From Deltaproteobacteria bacterium (lineage in GTDB: Bacteria > Desulfobacterota > Dissulfuribacteria > Dissulfuribacterales > QOAL01), in contig JALWJV010000126.1 of assembly GCA_026996955.1 (NCBI GenBank), positions 1-5,599 on the forward strand: DNA of 5,599 bases. The letters are read 5' to 3'. Below are positions 1-5,599 of this stretch, in pieces; position 1 is the first letter of the stretch, and every line of letters begins with the position of its first letter. The notes below the pieces were generated by a model. It saw only the letters and a list, made by a program, of their open reading frames with translations. It did no database searches and was not told the origin of the DNA. Position numbers and translations under genes: made by a program.

Positions 1-1064
1 CATGTCATCTCAACCGATAACCCCTGCCTGCGCCATTCAGCCATCCAGGGCGTTACGGTTTCACGGGCCTCCCTCCCAAGGGCGGCAACGAACAGGTCAA
101 TCCCCTCCTGTTCTACCTCAGGGGTTAGCAGCAGCAGCCTTTCAACGCCTACAGCCATGCCTACGCCTGGCAGGTCCGGACCCCCTAGCATCTTTACCAG
201 CCCGTCATACCTGCCCCCGGCAGCCACGGTACTCTGTGCGCCAAGTTCAGGTGATTTTATCTCAAAGGTGGTGCGGACATAATAGTCCAGGCCACGTACC
301 AGGTAACCGTTTTGAACAAACGGTATGTCCATGAGTTCAAGGAAGTCCAGTACCTGACCAAGGTGCGTTGCACAGTCAATGCAGTGATAATGTTTTACAA
401 GTGGGGCCTGGCGCATAATCCTGTGGCACTCTTCATTCTTGCAGTCAAATACGCGAAGGGGATTGGTCTCTGCTCTTCGCTGGCAGTCTTCGCAGAGTTT
501 GTCCTTGGCATTTGCCAGATACTGGACAAGCGCCTCTCTGTGAAGAGGCCGGCATTTGGGGCATCCAAGGGAGTTTATCTCAAGAAGAAGCTTTGCGTCT
601 GTGAAGCTTCTTAAAATCTGCCAGGCCATTGCAATACATTCTGCATCAGGAAGTGGAGAGGCAGAGCCAAACAGTTCAACATTGATCTGGTGGAACTGCC
701 TGAGCCTGCCCTTTTGTGGCCTTTCATGCCTGAACATTGGCCCCATGGTGAAGAGTTTCAGAAATGGAGACGCTGCATAGAGCTTGTGTTCTATCACCGA
801 GCGGATAATGCCGGCAGTTGCCTCTGGCCTCAGGGTAAGGGAGTCACCGTTTCTGTCTTCAAAGGTGTACATCTCCTTTTCCACAATGTCAGTGTGCTCC
901 CCAATGCCCCGTGCAAAGATCTCTGTCTTTTCAAGCACCGGCGTCCTGATCTCTTTAAGTCCGTAGGTGTTAAATATGTCCCGGGCTGTGCTTTCAAGCT
1001 GCTGCCATCTTGTGCTGTCCTGAGGCAGGACATCCTTGAAGCCCCTTATCGCCTTGATTGCCAT
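1..1064 (-). CDS. hisS: Histidyl-tRNA synthetase, C-terminus cut by window edge
   Basis: Class II aminoacyl-tRNA synthetase that charges tRNA-His with histidine using ATP in the cytoplasm. Translating the minus strand from 1064 gives 354 uninterrupted codons starting MAIKAIRGFKDVLP. Visible motifs, by residue: LRPEATAG (78-85), motif 2 FRHERPQKGRLRQFHQ (111-126), the HisRS signature RGLDYY (257-262, with catalytic Arg257), AGGRYDGL (282-289) and motif 3 GVGMAVGVERL (300-310). The start of the anticodon-binding domain follows (about 323 on) and runs off the window; bacterial HisRS is usually about 420 aa, so some 65 residues are missing. The insertion domain has four cysteine pairs (168/171, 191/194, 208/213, 228/231). 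The start is fixed by an AGGAG Shine-Dalgarno at about 1070-1074, correctly spaced before ATG. It is transcribed divergently from the PEPCK-like gene. Identification is secure. Confidence 0.97.
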   Translation of the reverse strand, partial: MAIKAIRGFKDVLPQDSTRWQQLESTARDIFNTYGLKEIRTPVLEKTEIFARGIGEHTDIVEKEMYTFEDRNGDSLTLRPEATAGIIRSVIEHKLYAASPFLKLFTMGPMFRHERPQKGRLRQFHQINVELFGSASPLPDAECIAMAWQILRSFTDAKLLLEINSLGCPKCRPLHREALVQYLANAKDKLCEDCQRRAETNPLRVFDCKNEECHRIMRQAPLVKHYHCIDCATHLGQVLDFLELMDIPFVQNGYLVRGLDYYVRTTFEIKSPELGAQSTVAAGGRYDGLVKMLGGPDLPGVGMAVGVERLLLLTPEVEQEGIDLFVAALGREARETVTPWMAEWRRQGLSVEMT

Positions 1065-1089
1065 TGTTACTCCTGAATAAAATAAAGAT

Positions 1090-1122
1090 ATTATACTATA
1101 AAAAACACGCAAAAACGGACAA
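1090..1122 (-). promoter_or_regulatory. Probable sigma-70-type promoter of hisS
   Basis: On the minus strand, TTGTCC (1122-1117) is followed after 16 bases by TATAGT (1100-1095), which overlaps a perfect TATAAT (1095-1090). The spacer is T-rich. The perfect -10 box sits 21 bases from TTGTCC, so if it is the one used the -35 contact is poor. Transcription would begin some 15-25 bases upstream of the hisS ATG, leaving a short leader that still contains the AGGAG site. No T-box leader structure is visible in this short region. Confidence 0.45.
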
Positions 1123-1212
1123 TAATCCATACAAACTTAATGTTCAAGACGTAACTGGACCGTGCCGTGAGTGCAGCCTCATCCATGCCTGTCTGTATTA
1201 AGATGCTTGTTT

Positions 1213-1240
1213 TTGCGGTTCATATAAATGTCTGTATAAT
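1213..1240 (+). promoter_or_regulatory. Probable sigma-70-type promoter of the PEPCK-like gene
   Basis: TTGCGG (1213-1218) and a perfect TATAAT (1235-1240) are separated by 16 bases on the plus strand. Predicted transcription start is near 1247, giving a leader of about 50 nt before the ATG at 1298. This argues against the upstream in-frame start at 1241, which overlaps the expected start point and has no ribosome binding site. Confidence 0.5.
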
Positions 1241-1297
1241 GTGATATGTGGAATTATTGCCTTAGCTAATTTATGCAGAGCTTACAGGAAGGGTGAA

Positions 1298-2965
1298 ATG
1301 GAAAACTATTTCAAGAAGGCAGCAGTCAGGATATACGAGGATGCCAAAAAGGAGGGAAGGCTTGTTGAGGGGCTGACGCTTGCGCAACTGAAGGAACTTG
1401 CCCTGAGCCAGGAGGGTGTTATCCAGACACAGATTGGGTCGGTTGCCGCAGACTCAGAACCCATGTCCCGCTCCGCTCCCTTTACCCGGAACAACATCGA
1501 CCACACCTTTGGAGACGAGGAGCAGAAGCTCGCAATCCAGGCACAGGAGGTACTGTCCGGCCAGAAGCTGTGCTGCCTGGACACCATTGTTGGAGATGGG
1601 AGGGATGGTGTAACCGCCAGGTTTATAATGCCTGTCTGCTATGCACAGATAGCCTACGGGCTAAAGCTCCTCTTTGACCAGCCTGCTGCCCGGACAGTGG
1701 AAGAGCCCACCTACACCGTAATATTTTTCACAGATCATGCATTTGAGGCAAACAAGGGCAGGAAACTCATTGACAAGGATATTACGATCAGGCTCTGGAT
1801 GGGGAACCGCCGGGGGGAGCAGGTAAAGATCTGCCGTAACAGCATCTACCTTGGCGAGGGCAAGAAGGGGGTATTCCAGTTTGAGGACTGGCGGGTAAAG
1901 GCAATAGACAGAAACGGTATTTTTCTCCATGCCGGGGCACGCAGGGATAATCTCTGGATATACAGTCTTGAAACAGAGCGCCCTGAACTGCAGGAAGTTG
2001 TTATTGGTGTATCAGGGCTTACAGCAACCGGGAAAACCACCACGCTGTGCCGAAAGTTTGCCAAGCTTCCCAGAGAGTCCTCAGAGATGATAGGAGATGA
2101 CGGTGGCACGCTGTTTTCAGACGGAAGTTACTGCGCCTTTGAGTATGGCGGGCTCTACGTAAAGACAGAGGGACTTGATGCATCCCAGCCCGAGATATTG
2201 CGGGCAGCAGAGTCAAAGGAGGCGTTCCTTGAGAATGTTGCCATAAGCAAGTACCCATACATGCCTGATTTTCTTGACTTGTCAAAGACAGCAAACGGAA
2301 GGGCGGTGATAACCCGTGAAAACCTTGAGATAGCAAGCAGCAGTCTCAGCGCCCATCACCTGGATTTTATAATCATCCTTACAAGAAATCCTCTGGTTAA
2401 CGTGATTAACAGGCTCACCCCGGAACAGGCAACAATGCAGTTTATCTATGGGGAGTCAATTGAAAGCTCTGGAGGAAATCCTGAAGAGGCCGGGAGATTC
2501 AAGCGGGTATTTTTTCTTGATCCCTTCATGTGCGGTGACAAACTGGAACACGCCATGATTTTTTATGATATCATCAAGCGCACCCGCACCCGCTGTTATC
2601 TTGCCAATACCGGAACACTGGGGCAGGATGAGGTCAAGGTTACACTGCGCCAGTCTCTTGCTGCCTACAACGACCTTGCAAGGGTACAGTTGAGATTCAG
2701 TTTTGATCCTGATTTTCTTGGATATTACCACCCCATCAAGTCAGACAGGGCAAATATGGACCTGATGTGCGCTGCCCCGCTCTTTCCTGACAAGGAACTT
2801 CTTGCCAGGAAGGTGAGGGATTTCTTAAAGGGGCGTGAACGCTATCTTGAAGAGTTCCAGGCGGAATATGGAGAGATACCGGAACACATCAGGGAGTCTC
2901 TGCCCTACAGGGAGGATATGCTGTTCTCAAAACACGGCGGGGTGCATCCCCCTGTTGATGATTAA
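1298..2965 (+). CDS. Divergent ATP-type phosphoenolpyruvate carboxykinase-fold protein
   Basis: 555 aa, similar in layout and length to ATP-dependent PEPCK (oxaloacetate + ATP to PEP + CO2 + ADP, cytoplasmic), though divergent. Residues that line up with the E. coli active site: GEGKKGVF (187-194, Lys189/Lys190), His211 in FLHAGAR, Walker A GLTATGKTT (240-248), metal-binding Asp-Asp in MIGDDGG (267/268), the DG..FEYGGLYVKT strand after it, RLTPEQ (Arg372), DPFM, and NTG (437-439). Departures from the family: DDEHGW is replaced by DDGGTL, the NTGW(T/N)GG signature by NTGTLGQ, and the TAKxAGTE segment after RLTPEQ is unrecognisable. Start chosen at 1298 because AGGAAGGG (1286-1293) lies just upstream; an in-frame ATG at 1241 would add 19 residues but lacks such a site. 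It is monocistronic by appearance, divergent from hisS, and followed by a long gene-poor region. Fold assignment is strong; the exact substrate is uncertain. Confidence 0.85.
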   Translation: MENYFKKAAVRIYEDAKKEGRLVEGLTLAQLKELALSQEGVIQTQIGSVAADSEPMSRSAPFTRNNIDHTFGDEEQKLAIQAQEVLSGQKLCCLDTIVGDGRDGVTARFIMPVCYAQIAYGLKLLFDQPAARTVEEPTYTVIFFTDHAFEANKGRKLIDKDITIRLWMGNRRGEQVKICRNSIYLGEGKKGVFQFEDWRVKAIDRNGIFLHAGARRDNLWIYSLETERPELQEVVIGVSGLTATGKTTTLCRKFAKLPRESSEMIGDDGGTLFSDGSYCAFEYGGLYVKTEGLDASQPEILRAAESKEAFLENVAISKYPYMPDFLDLSKTANGRAVITRENLEIASSSLSAHHLDFIIILTRNPLVNVINRLTPEQATMQFIYGESIESSGGNPEEAGRFKRVFFLDPFMCGDKLEHAMIFYDIIKRTRTRCYLANTGTLGQDEVKVTLRQSLAAYNDLARVQLRFSFDPDFLGYYHPIKSDRANMDLMCAAPLFPDKELLARKVRDFLKGRERYLEEFQAEYGEIPEHIRESLPYREDMLFSKHGGVHPPVDD

Positions 2966-3015
2966 TTGGACCCTGAGTTGAGCGTTTCAAAATATGGAAG
3001 TATCTATTCAGTGTA

Positions 3016-3190
3016 GTGAATGGGCTTGTTTTGGAGTGACTTTGAATAATTTCGTAGTTTTTTTTGGCGAAGCGCAGCCATAAAATCGCGGCTGTCTGAG
3101 CGAGGGACGAGCGAGTTTCGCGATTTTGGCGTAGCAAGCCTTAGAAAAACAAGAAATTATTCTCCGGAACGGAAAAACAAGACCATTCAC
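3016..3190. repeat. 175-bp palindromic (MITE/REP-like) element
   Basis: The ends are inverted copies. The left 38 bases (3016-3053) and the reverse complement of the right 38 bases (3153-3190) match at 29 positions, including GTGAATGG and CTTGTTTT at the outside and GAATAATTTC at the inside. A second, nested inverted repeat has a perfect 9-bp stem AAAATCGCG (3082-3090) / CGCGATTTT (3119-3127), flanked by partly complementary GGC..GC..GCC arms. The 28-base loop contains GAGCGAG twice. The trinucleotide gta borders both ends (3013-3015 and 3191-3193), possibly a target duplication but too short to prove. No coding sequence lies inside. As RNA it would fold into a long hairpin and could stop transcription leaving the PEPCK-like gene. 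I see no other copy in this window. Confidence 0.8.
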
Positions 3191-3336
3191 GTACCTTAAT
3201 CACTGTTAATACGCTGAACAGTTACATATGGAAAATCTTTTTTCAATGAAATTAAAAAGAGTTATGTTGATTATAGTTTTCCAATTTTGAAACCCTGCGG
3301 GATTCCCGTATTTACTGCATCTCCTTTGTCATCGGT
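3191..3336. other. Gene-poor AT-rich spacer
   Basis: No supported gene. The only item of note is a 20-codon plus-strand reading frame from ATG 3228 (MENLFSMKLKRVMLIIVFQF, then stop). It has a basic start followed by a hydrophobic stretch, like the beginning of a signal peptide, but there is no ribosome binding site and no continuation in the other frames. It may be a leftover of an exported-protein gene or chance. Confidence 0.4.
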
Positions 3337-3365
3337 CTTCCCACATAGCCTACTGTAGTGGGAAG
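3337..3365. repeat. Short perfect hairpin
   Basis: CTTCCCAC (3337-3344) and GTGGGAAG (3358-3365) form a perfect 8-bp stem around a 13-base loop. There is no T-run on either side, so it is not a classic intrinsic terminator. It ends five bases before the first 39-bp repeat copy and may belong to the same insertion or boundary structure. Confidence 0.5.
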
Positions 3366-3370
3366 CCCTC

Positions 3371-3409
3371 TTTCGCGGATATACAGCAAATCTGACAATC
3401 GTTCAATTT
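3371..3409 (+). repeat. 39-bp inverted repeat, copy A
   Basis: Begins TTTCGCGGATATACAGC and ends AATCGTTCAATTT. It matches the reverse complement of 5227-5265 at 37 of 39 positions; the two differences are A/G at position 13 and T/C at position 32. Similarity stops sharply at both edges, so this is a discrete repeat unit rather than two related genes. It lies just upstream of the lipoprotein-like ORF and mltG. Confidence 0.85.
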
Positions 3410-3440
3410 GGGTGGACTATGATTCAGAAAAAGCCGGACA

Positions 3441-3638
3441 ATGCTACCGATTATTCTTGTTAATGGGAATGGTTGGGCCATACTGCCCGCCATTTTGTTG
3501 TGCACATGGATTGGCTGTGCTGTTAGCAGCCCCGAAACCAGGACCTGTCGGGTTAAAGAGTCACGGGTACTTGGAACGCATTTTGGTCCCTATGGCCAGC
3601 CAAACAGCAAATACCAAGGCAATTATCAGCCAGACTAA
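3441..3638 (+). CDS. Hypothetical small lipoprotein-like ORF, possibly a fragment
   Basis: 65 codons; family not recognised. Residues about 11-28 are hydrophobic and end in WIGC at Cys26, resembling a lipobox, followed by a polar Ser/Pro/Thr-rich tail. This would suit a small membrane-anchored lipoprotein. Against it: the N-terminus lacks the usual basic residues, the lipobox has Trp at -3, and there is no convincing ribosome binding site before 3441. A different frame just upstream does start with ATG at 3419 behind GGTGG and reads MIQKKPDNATDYSC before a stop. A single frameshift joining the two would give a better signal peptide, so the gene may be broken. It ends 15 bases before mltG and could be translationally linked to it. 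Confidence 0.3.
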   Translation: MLPIILVNGNGWAILPAILLCTWIGCAVSSPETRTCRVKESRVLGTHFGPYGQPNSKYQGNYQPD

Positions 3639-3653
3639 CTGTTCTTTATCGAG

Positions 3654-4679
3654 ATGAAATTTTTTCTTAGACATCCTTCAATCATCCTGTCATGGATATT
3701 TTTTGCCGCATGTTTTGCATGCGATTACCAGTGGCGGCAGTGGCAGCAGCCGGTTTCAGAGCAGGGGCCCATGGTTATAGTCAAGGTGCCGCCCGGTTCT
3801 TCATTCAAGTCAGTTGCCGCCATGTTCGAGGAGCGCGGGTTTATACGTTCCCGTGACGGTTTTTATCTGTTGGCACTGCTTAAAGAGCAGTTGAACAGCG
3901 TAAAGGCCGGAGAGTATTATCTGTCGCCTGCCATGACACCAGAGGAGATACTTGAAGTTATTGTCTCCGGCAGACCTATCGAATACCAGATAACCATACC
4001 CGAAGGCTACAATATTTTCCAGATAGCTTCTATCCTCAAGCACTCAAAGCTTGTGAAGGAAAAGGACGAGTTTATAAAAGCGGTGCGTGATCCTGCACTG
4101 CTTGAAAAGTACAGTATCCCTGCTGACAGTGCCGAGGGCTATCTGTTCCCGGACAGCTACCTCATTCCAAAGGGGTATAATGCCCATGATATTGCCGTGC
4201 TCATGATAAACCGGTTTTATGAGATATGGCGTGAAAATGCATTTGAAACCCGGGCACAGGAGCTTGGCACAACAAGGCATAAGGTTGTGATTCTTGCCTC
4301 AATTGTGGAAGAGGAGGCAATGCGGGCAGATGAACGCCCTATTATTGCAAGTGTTTTCTGGAACAGGCTACGAAAGGGCATGCCCCTTCAGGCAGACCCT
4401 ACTGTGCGGTACGGGATTCTGGTTGAGCAGCAGGTGAACAAGAAGCGCCTCCGCTGGAAGGATCTTCGCAGGAGCACTCCATACAACACTTACACACTCC
4501 CCGGGCTTCCCAAGGGCCCTATTTCAAACCCTGGTCTTGAATCTCTCCATGCCGTTCTCTATCCGGCAAAAACGGATTATATCTACTTTGTGTCCAGAAA
4601 TAACGGTACTCACAAGTTTTCTGTAACCCTTAAAGAACATAACCGGGCAGTGCAGAAGTATCAGAAGAGAAAGAGATAG
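3654..4679 (+). CDS. mltG: Endolytic murein transglycosylase MltG (YceG family)
   Basis: 341 aa, usual length for the family. MltG is an inner-membrane lytic transglycosylase that cleaves nascent peptidoglycan strands and so influences glycan length during wall synthesis. The N-terminus (MKFFLRHPSIILSWIFFAACF) is a basic start plus one membrane segment, leaving the rest periplasmic. Residues about 40-90 fit the small LysM-like domain. The YceG domain follows, with ILASIVEEEA (Glu219 at the position of catalytic Glu218 in E. coli), ASVFWNRLRKGMPLQADPT (LQADPTVRYG 245-254), STPYNTY (274-280), GLPKGPISNPG, and the C-terminal YFVS..GTHKFS..L.EHN block. This is the only plausible start: an in-frame TAA lies 15 bases upstream. 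The Shine-Dalgarno is poor (GAG abuts the ATG), so translation may depend on the preceding ORF. Not next to its common neighbours (for example tmk or a RuvX-type gene). Confidence 0.95.
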   Translation: MKFFLRHPSIILSWIFFAACFACDYQWRQWQQPVSEQGPMVIVKVPPGSSFKSVAAMFEERGFIRSRDGFYLLALLKEQLNSVKAGEYYLSPAMTPEEILEVIVSGRPIEYQITIPEGYNIFQIASILKHSKLVKEKDEFIKAVRDPALLEKYSIPADSAEGYLFPDSYLIPKGYNAHDIAVLMINRFYEIWRENAFETRAQELGTTRHKVVILASIVEEEAMRADERPIIASVFWNRLRKGMPLQADPTVRYGILVEQQVNKKRLRWKDLRRSTPYNTYTLPGLPKGPISNPGLESLHAVLYPAKTDYIYFVSRNNGTHKFSVTLKEHNRAVQKYQKRKR

Positions 4680-4750
4680 ATGGCCAATGGGGACTTTGGT
4701 CTTCCGGCGTTCAAAATGGGGAACAGGAGTGTATCGAGTGGATAGTAATT

Positions 4751-5200
4751 GTGAGCCAGTGCGTTTATTATTGTTGGGAAATGGCGTTGGCCATGATATT
4801 GGAGAATGTTGGTTATGACCTTTTCCATGAACTTGAAGATTCGGTACCGCCGCAAGACTGGAACCAGGCATTAGACGCTTATGTATATCTGCACGTCTCT
4901 TTTGTCCGCATTCACCCGTTTTTTGATGGTAATGGCAGGCTTGCAAGGCTTGTGACAAATATTCCGGTTCTTAAGGCAGGGCTTCCTCCACTGATTATTC
5001 CAAGGGAACAGCGTCAGCAATATATTGAGGCCCTTTCAAACTATCACTATGCGGCTGGGCAGGTGAAGACAGGAGATAAACTTCTCCCGCAAAAGGAAAA
5101 ACTGCTACATTTCACTGATTTATGCAGGCAGGCATGGCATGCCACGCGGGAGCTGGTGGAGGCAGCCTATGAAAAACAAAGATTCAGGGAAAAACAGTGA
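4751..5200 (+). CDS. Fic-domain protein, probably N-terminally truncated
   Basis: 149 codons from GTG 4751. The Fic motif HPFFDGNGRLAR (residues 55-66) is complete, including catalytic His55 and the phosphate-binding GNGR loop. Fic enzymes transfer AMP or related groups from nucleotides to target-protein hydroxyls. After the motif, the stretch NIPVLKAGLPPLIIP and a helical C-terminus match a class of Fic proteins I know as longer (over 200 aa). Here only about 54 residues precede the motif, and the first 20 are cysteine- and tyrosine-rich and unlike a Fic domain start. No ribosome binding site precedes 4751; ATG codons at 4781 and 4793 are equally unsupported. No (S/T)xxxE(G/N) inhibitory motif is visible at either end. 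It follows mltG by 71 bases. Likely a gene remnant or an unusually short Fic; activity cannot be judged. Confidence 0.7.
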   Translation: MSQCVYYCWEMALAMILENVGYDLFHELEDSVPPQDWNQALDAYVYLHVSFVRIHPFFDGNGRLARLVTNIPVLKAGLPPLIIPREQRQQYIEALSNYHYAAGQVKTGDKLLPQKEKLLHFTDLCRQAWHATRELVEAAYEKQRFREKQ

Positions 5201-5226
5201 GCCAGGGTTGCAACATATTTACATTT

Positions 5227-5265
5227 AAATTGAGCGATTGTCAGATTTGCTGCATATCCGCGAAA
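5227..5265 (-). repeat. 39-bp inverted repeat, copy B
   Basis: Its reverse complement matches 3371-3409 at 37 of 39 bases. It lies between the end of the Fic gene (26 bases away) and the stop codon of the antitoxin remnant (5 bases away), in the place where a partner toxin gene would be expected. The two copies face each other and are separated by 1817 bp containing mltG and the Fic gene. Confidence 0.85.
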
Positions 5266-5270
5266 TAGGT

Positions 5271-5509
5271 TCAATCTTTTTCACCCGTGAAATATGCCAG
5301 GATTGCGTCCGGAAGCGGTTCGTTGATATCATCAGGTATTTTGAAGTCGGGATATTTTTTTCATTAATCCCAGTGGACGTTTTTTTCGGTTGCTGCCTGA
5401 TAGGTTTTATTTCAGCAATGGGCTTGTTGCGCTTGCATATAACCACGGTTTCGCCTTTTTCCACCTGCGAGAGGATACCGGGAAGTTGGGTTTTAACTTC
5501 ATTAATATT
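5271..5509 (-). pseudogene. Phd/YefM-type antitoxin, frameshifted and startless
   Basis: The minus strand reads NINEVKTQLPGILSQVEKGE (from 5509) and on through TVVICKRNKPIAEIKPIRQQ, the DNA-binding N-terminal part of Phd/YefM antitoxins, which repress their own operon and neutralise a partner toxin. After PKK the frame fails at a run of seven A (T run at 5380-5386). Dropping one A restores RPLGLMKK and then IPDDINEPLPDAILAYFTGE with a TGA stop at 5273-5271. That tail, with its PLPD..L..F pattern, is typical of antitoxins paired with PIN-domain (VapC) toxins. Corrected length is about 78 residues, near normal. No ATG, GTG or TTG lies in frame between the upstream stop (5530-5528) and the conserved start of the domain; the first in-frame candidate is GTG at 5464, inside the domain. 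No toxin gene follows. The frameshift could be a sequencing error, but the missing start makes decay more likely. Confidence 0.75.
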
Positions 5510-5599
5510 TGATGGATTCGTAAAAAGTCAGCAACGGACTTTAGTGTTATTTCAGAAAAATTATGGGCGTATGCGCTTTTAGTTTATTTTTCTGTCTTG

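Noticed and set aside
2..1076. Several plus-strand reading frames of 60-128 codons
   Set aside because: They lie opposite hisS, whose minus-strand frame is continuous and carries all HisRS motifs; the plus-strand translations have no recognisable features.
1241..1297. N-terminal extension of the PEPCK-like protein from ATG 1241
   Set aside because: The ATG directly follows the TATAAT box at 1235-1240 and has no ribosome binding site; ATG 1298 has AGGAAGGG at the right distance.
2889..3190. Minus-strand ORFs of 82 and 60 codons
   Set aside because: They overlap the end of the PEPCK-like gene and read through the palindromic element; composition follows the repeat and no motif is present.
3016..3190. 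CRISPR array or tRNA in the structured region
   Set aside because: There is one nested palindrome, not regularly spaced direct repeats, and no cloverleaf or CCA-type end.
3358..3657. Plus-strand ORF of 99 codons starting in the hairpin
   Set aside because: It reads through the 39-bp repeat, overlaps the mltG start and shows no domain-like pattern; the 65-codon frame is the better, though still weak, candidate.
4680..4745. 21-codon frame from ATG 4680, directly after the mltG stop
   Set aside because: Very short, no family resemblance; probably chance or debris from the lost Fic N-terminus.
4524..4958. Minus-strand ORF of 144 codons across the mltG-Fic junction
   Set aside because: It lies opposite the mltG C-terminus and the Fic motif, both of which are real in the plus strand; the protein is low complexity and unrecognised.
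5238..5582. Plus-strand ORF of 114 codons
   Set aside because: It runs antisense to the antitoxin remnant, whose minus-strand translation matches the Phd/YefM pattern in both halves.

Overview
The window looks like chromosomal DNA of a mid-GC bacterium. Three recognisable, intact-looking genes occupy most of it: hisS (cut off at the left edge), a divergent ATP-type phosphoenolpyruvate carboxykinase (PEPCK) relative, and mltG. HisRS carries four CxxC-like cysteine pairs in its insertion domain, a layout I know from Geobacter and other Desulfobacterota. The 175-bp palindromic element also resembles repeats I associate with Desulfobacterota or Nitrospirota. The assignment to such a lineage is an inference; no marker in the window settles it.

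Layout. 1-1064 (minus): N-terminal 354 codons of histidyl-tRNA synthetase. 1065-1297: divergent intergenic region with a plausible promoter for each side. 1298-2965 (plus): 555-aa PEPCK-fold protein with a Walker A, an Asp-Asp metal site and the conserved Lys-Lys/His/Arg positions, but altered signature motifs. 2966-3653: about 690 bp without a firm gene. It holds a 175-bp palindromic element, a short perfect hairpin, one copy of a 39-bp repeat and a doubtful 65-codon lipoprotein-like ORF. 3654-4679 (plus): MltG endolytic transglycosylase, which acts at the periplasmic face of the inner membrane during peptidoglycan synthesis. 4751-5200 (plus): a Fic-domain protein that seems to lack its N-terminal part. 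5227-5265: second 39-bp repeat copy, inverted relative to the first. 5271-5509 (minus): a Phd/YefM-type antitoxin gene broken by a one-base shift in an A7 run, without a normal start codon and without an adjacent toxin gene.

How it fits together. The left half is housekeeping: translation, and probably C3/C4 or a related nucleotide-linked carboxylate metabolism. From about 3000 onward the window becomes patchwork, with small repeats, a truncated Fic toxin-like gene and an eroded antitoxin on both sides of mltG. The two 39-bp inverted copies (37 of 39 bases identical) enclose the lipoprotein-like ORF, mltG and the Fic fragment. That makes 3371-5265 a candidate rearranged or once-mobile segment, although no transposase or recombinase is present. 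I do not see a complete new system here. The most useful leads are the non-canonical PEPCK, the inverted repeat pair, the palindromic element, and the decayed toxin-antitoxin remnants.
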